Part shown: positions 23,843 through 24,033 of the stretch, in pieces
Layout: each line of letters begins with the position of its first letter
How positions within the stretch are numbered: the first letter of the stretch is position 1
Assembly: GCA_910586435.1 (NCBI GenBank)
Contig: CAJUGT010000006.1
Span: 36,178-60,210, forward strand
DNA length: 24,033 nucleotides
DNA from: an uncultured Acetatifactor sp.
Lineage (GTDB): Bacteria > Bacillota > Clostridia > Lachnospirales > Lachnospiraceae
Direction of reading: 5' to 3'
Notes under the pieces: generated by a model
Databases searched by the model: none
The model's input: the letters and a program-made list of their open reading frames with translations, nothing else
What the model was told of the DNA's origin: nothing
Made by a program: the position numbers and the translations under genes

Positions 23843-24033
23843 TCAAATAATATGATATTCTCTGTATAGTATCAGACGATAATCTTTATCGTCTTTCATT
23901 CTCTCTATTTCAGTAAACCGTTTATCTGCCACCAATTTTTGTATCAAAGCAAGCATCAGTTCTTCACCATATTCTCTTCCTTTTTTCACATTCTCCTGGT
24001 CTCTCATCAACAATGTCATATACTCATGCCTCC
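23843..24033 (-). CDS. C-terminal end of an Rpn / PD-(D/E)XK family nuclease-transposase-like protein (partial)
   Basis: The minus strand is open from the window edge to TGA at 23843, about 63 codons, reading in part RDQENVKKGREYGEELMLAL, then LVADKRFTEIERMKDDKDYR and a Tyr-rich end. This helical tail, with an E-G-rich helix followed by a short L..D.R..EIER segment, is how Rpn-family recombination-promoting nuclease/putative transposase proteins (PDDEXK_2) commonly end in Lachnospiraceae. The catalytic domain would lie beyond 24033 and cannot be checked. The stop is followed by the two-hairpin spacer. Confidence 0.6.
   Translation of the reverse strand, partial: RHEYMTLLMRDQENVKKGREYGEELMLALIQKLVADKRFTEIERMKDDKDYRLILYREYHII

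Overview
The window reads like a chromosomal stretch of a gut-type Clostridia, most likely a Lachnospiraceae. The reasons are the strong AGGAGG-type ribosome binding sites, sigma-A promoters, mixed GC content, and families common there: DUF4358 lipoprotein, DHHW/MBOAT pair, DUF2975 with a small Cro/CI regulator, and an Rpn-type nuclease tail. Genus cannot be fixed from sequence alone. Nearly every gene lies on the minus strand, so the biological order runs from high to low coordinates. No rRNA, tRNA, CRISPR array or intact transposase was seen.

Layout, right to left. The edge (23843-24033) holds the 3' end of an Rpn/PD-(D/E)XK family gene, followed by a non-coding stretch with two related hairpins. 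Next come an APH-fold phosphotransferase (22611-23468), a TatD-family metal hydrolase (21667-22446) and a large sigma factor with a 360-residue C-terminal extension (19897-21501). A consensus promoter with nested palindromes (19739-19806) then drives a three-gene unit through a leader carrying 19 copies of an 8-bp repeat: DUF2975 membrane protein, small HTH regulator, and a DUF4173-like membrane protein with twelve 13-residue repeats. A rhamnogalacturonan-acetylesterase-like SGNH enzyme (14271-15971) follows and ends in a clear terminator.

The most interesting region is 10648-14074. It is a compact, AT-rich operon with its own promoter and two 4-base ATGA-type overlaps. It encodes a protein with two GHKL ATPase modules (N-terminal MutL/HSP90/MORC-like, C-terminal histidine-kinase-like with an H-box), a stand-alone receiver protein, and a small protein with the His-Gly...Cys layout of caspase-like (clan CD) peptidases. 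This looks like a phospho-signalling switch coupled to a protease effector, and is a candidate phage-defence or regulated cell-death system. That role is inference.

The left half holds a small plus-strand ORF of unknown function, a heterodimeric ABC exporter with one degenerate and one canonical ATP site, then an envelope/polysaccharide group: a GT-C-like membrane protein, a DUF4358 lipoprotein, an MBOAT acyltransferase, its DHHW partner and a HAD phosphatase. The intergenic spaces contain a recurring family of CAGTTC...GAACTG inverted-repeat elements. Some act as terminators; others form long hairpins directly upstream of ribosome binding sites, including a 114-bp tandem duplication in front of the DHHW gene.
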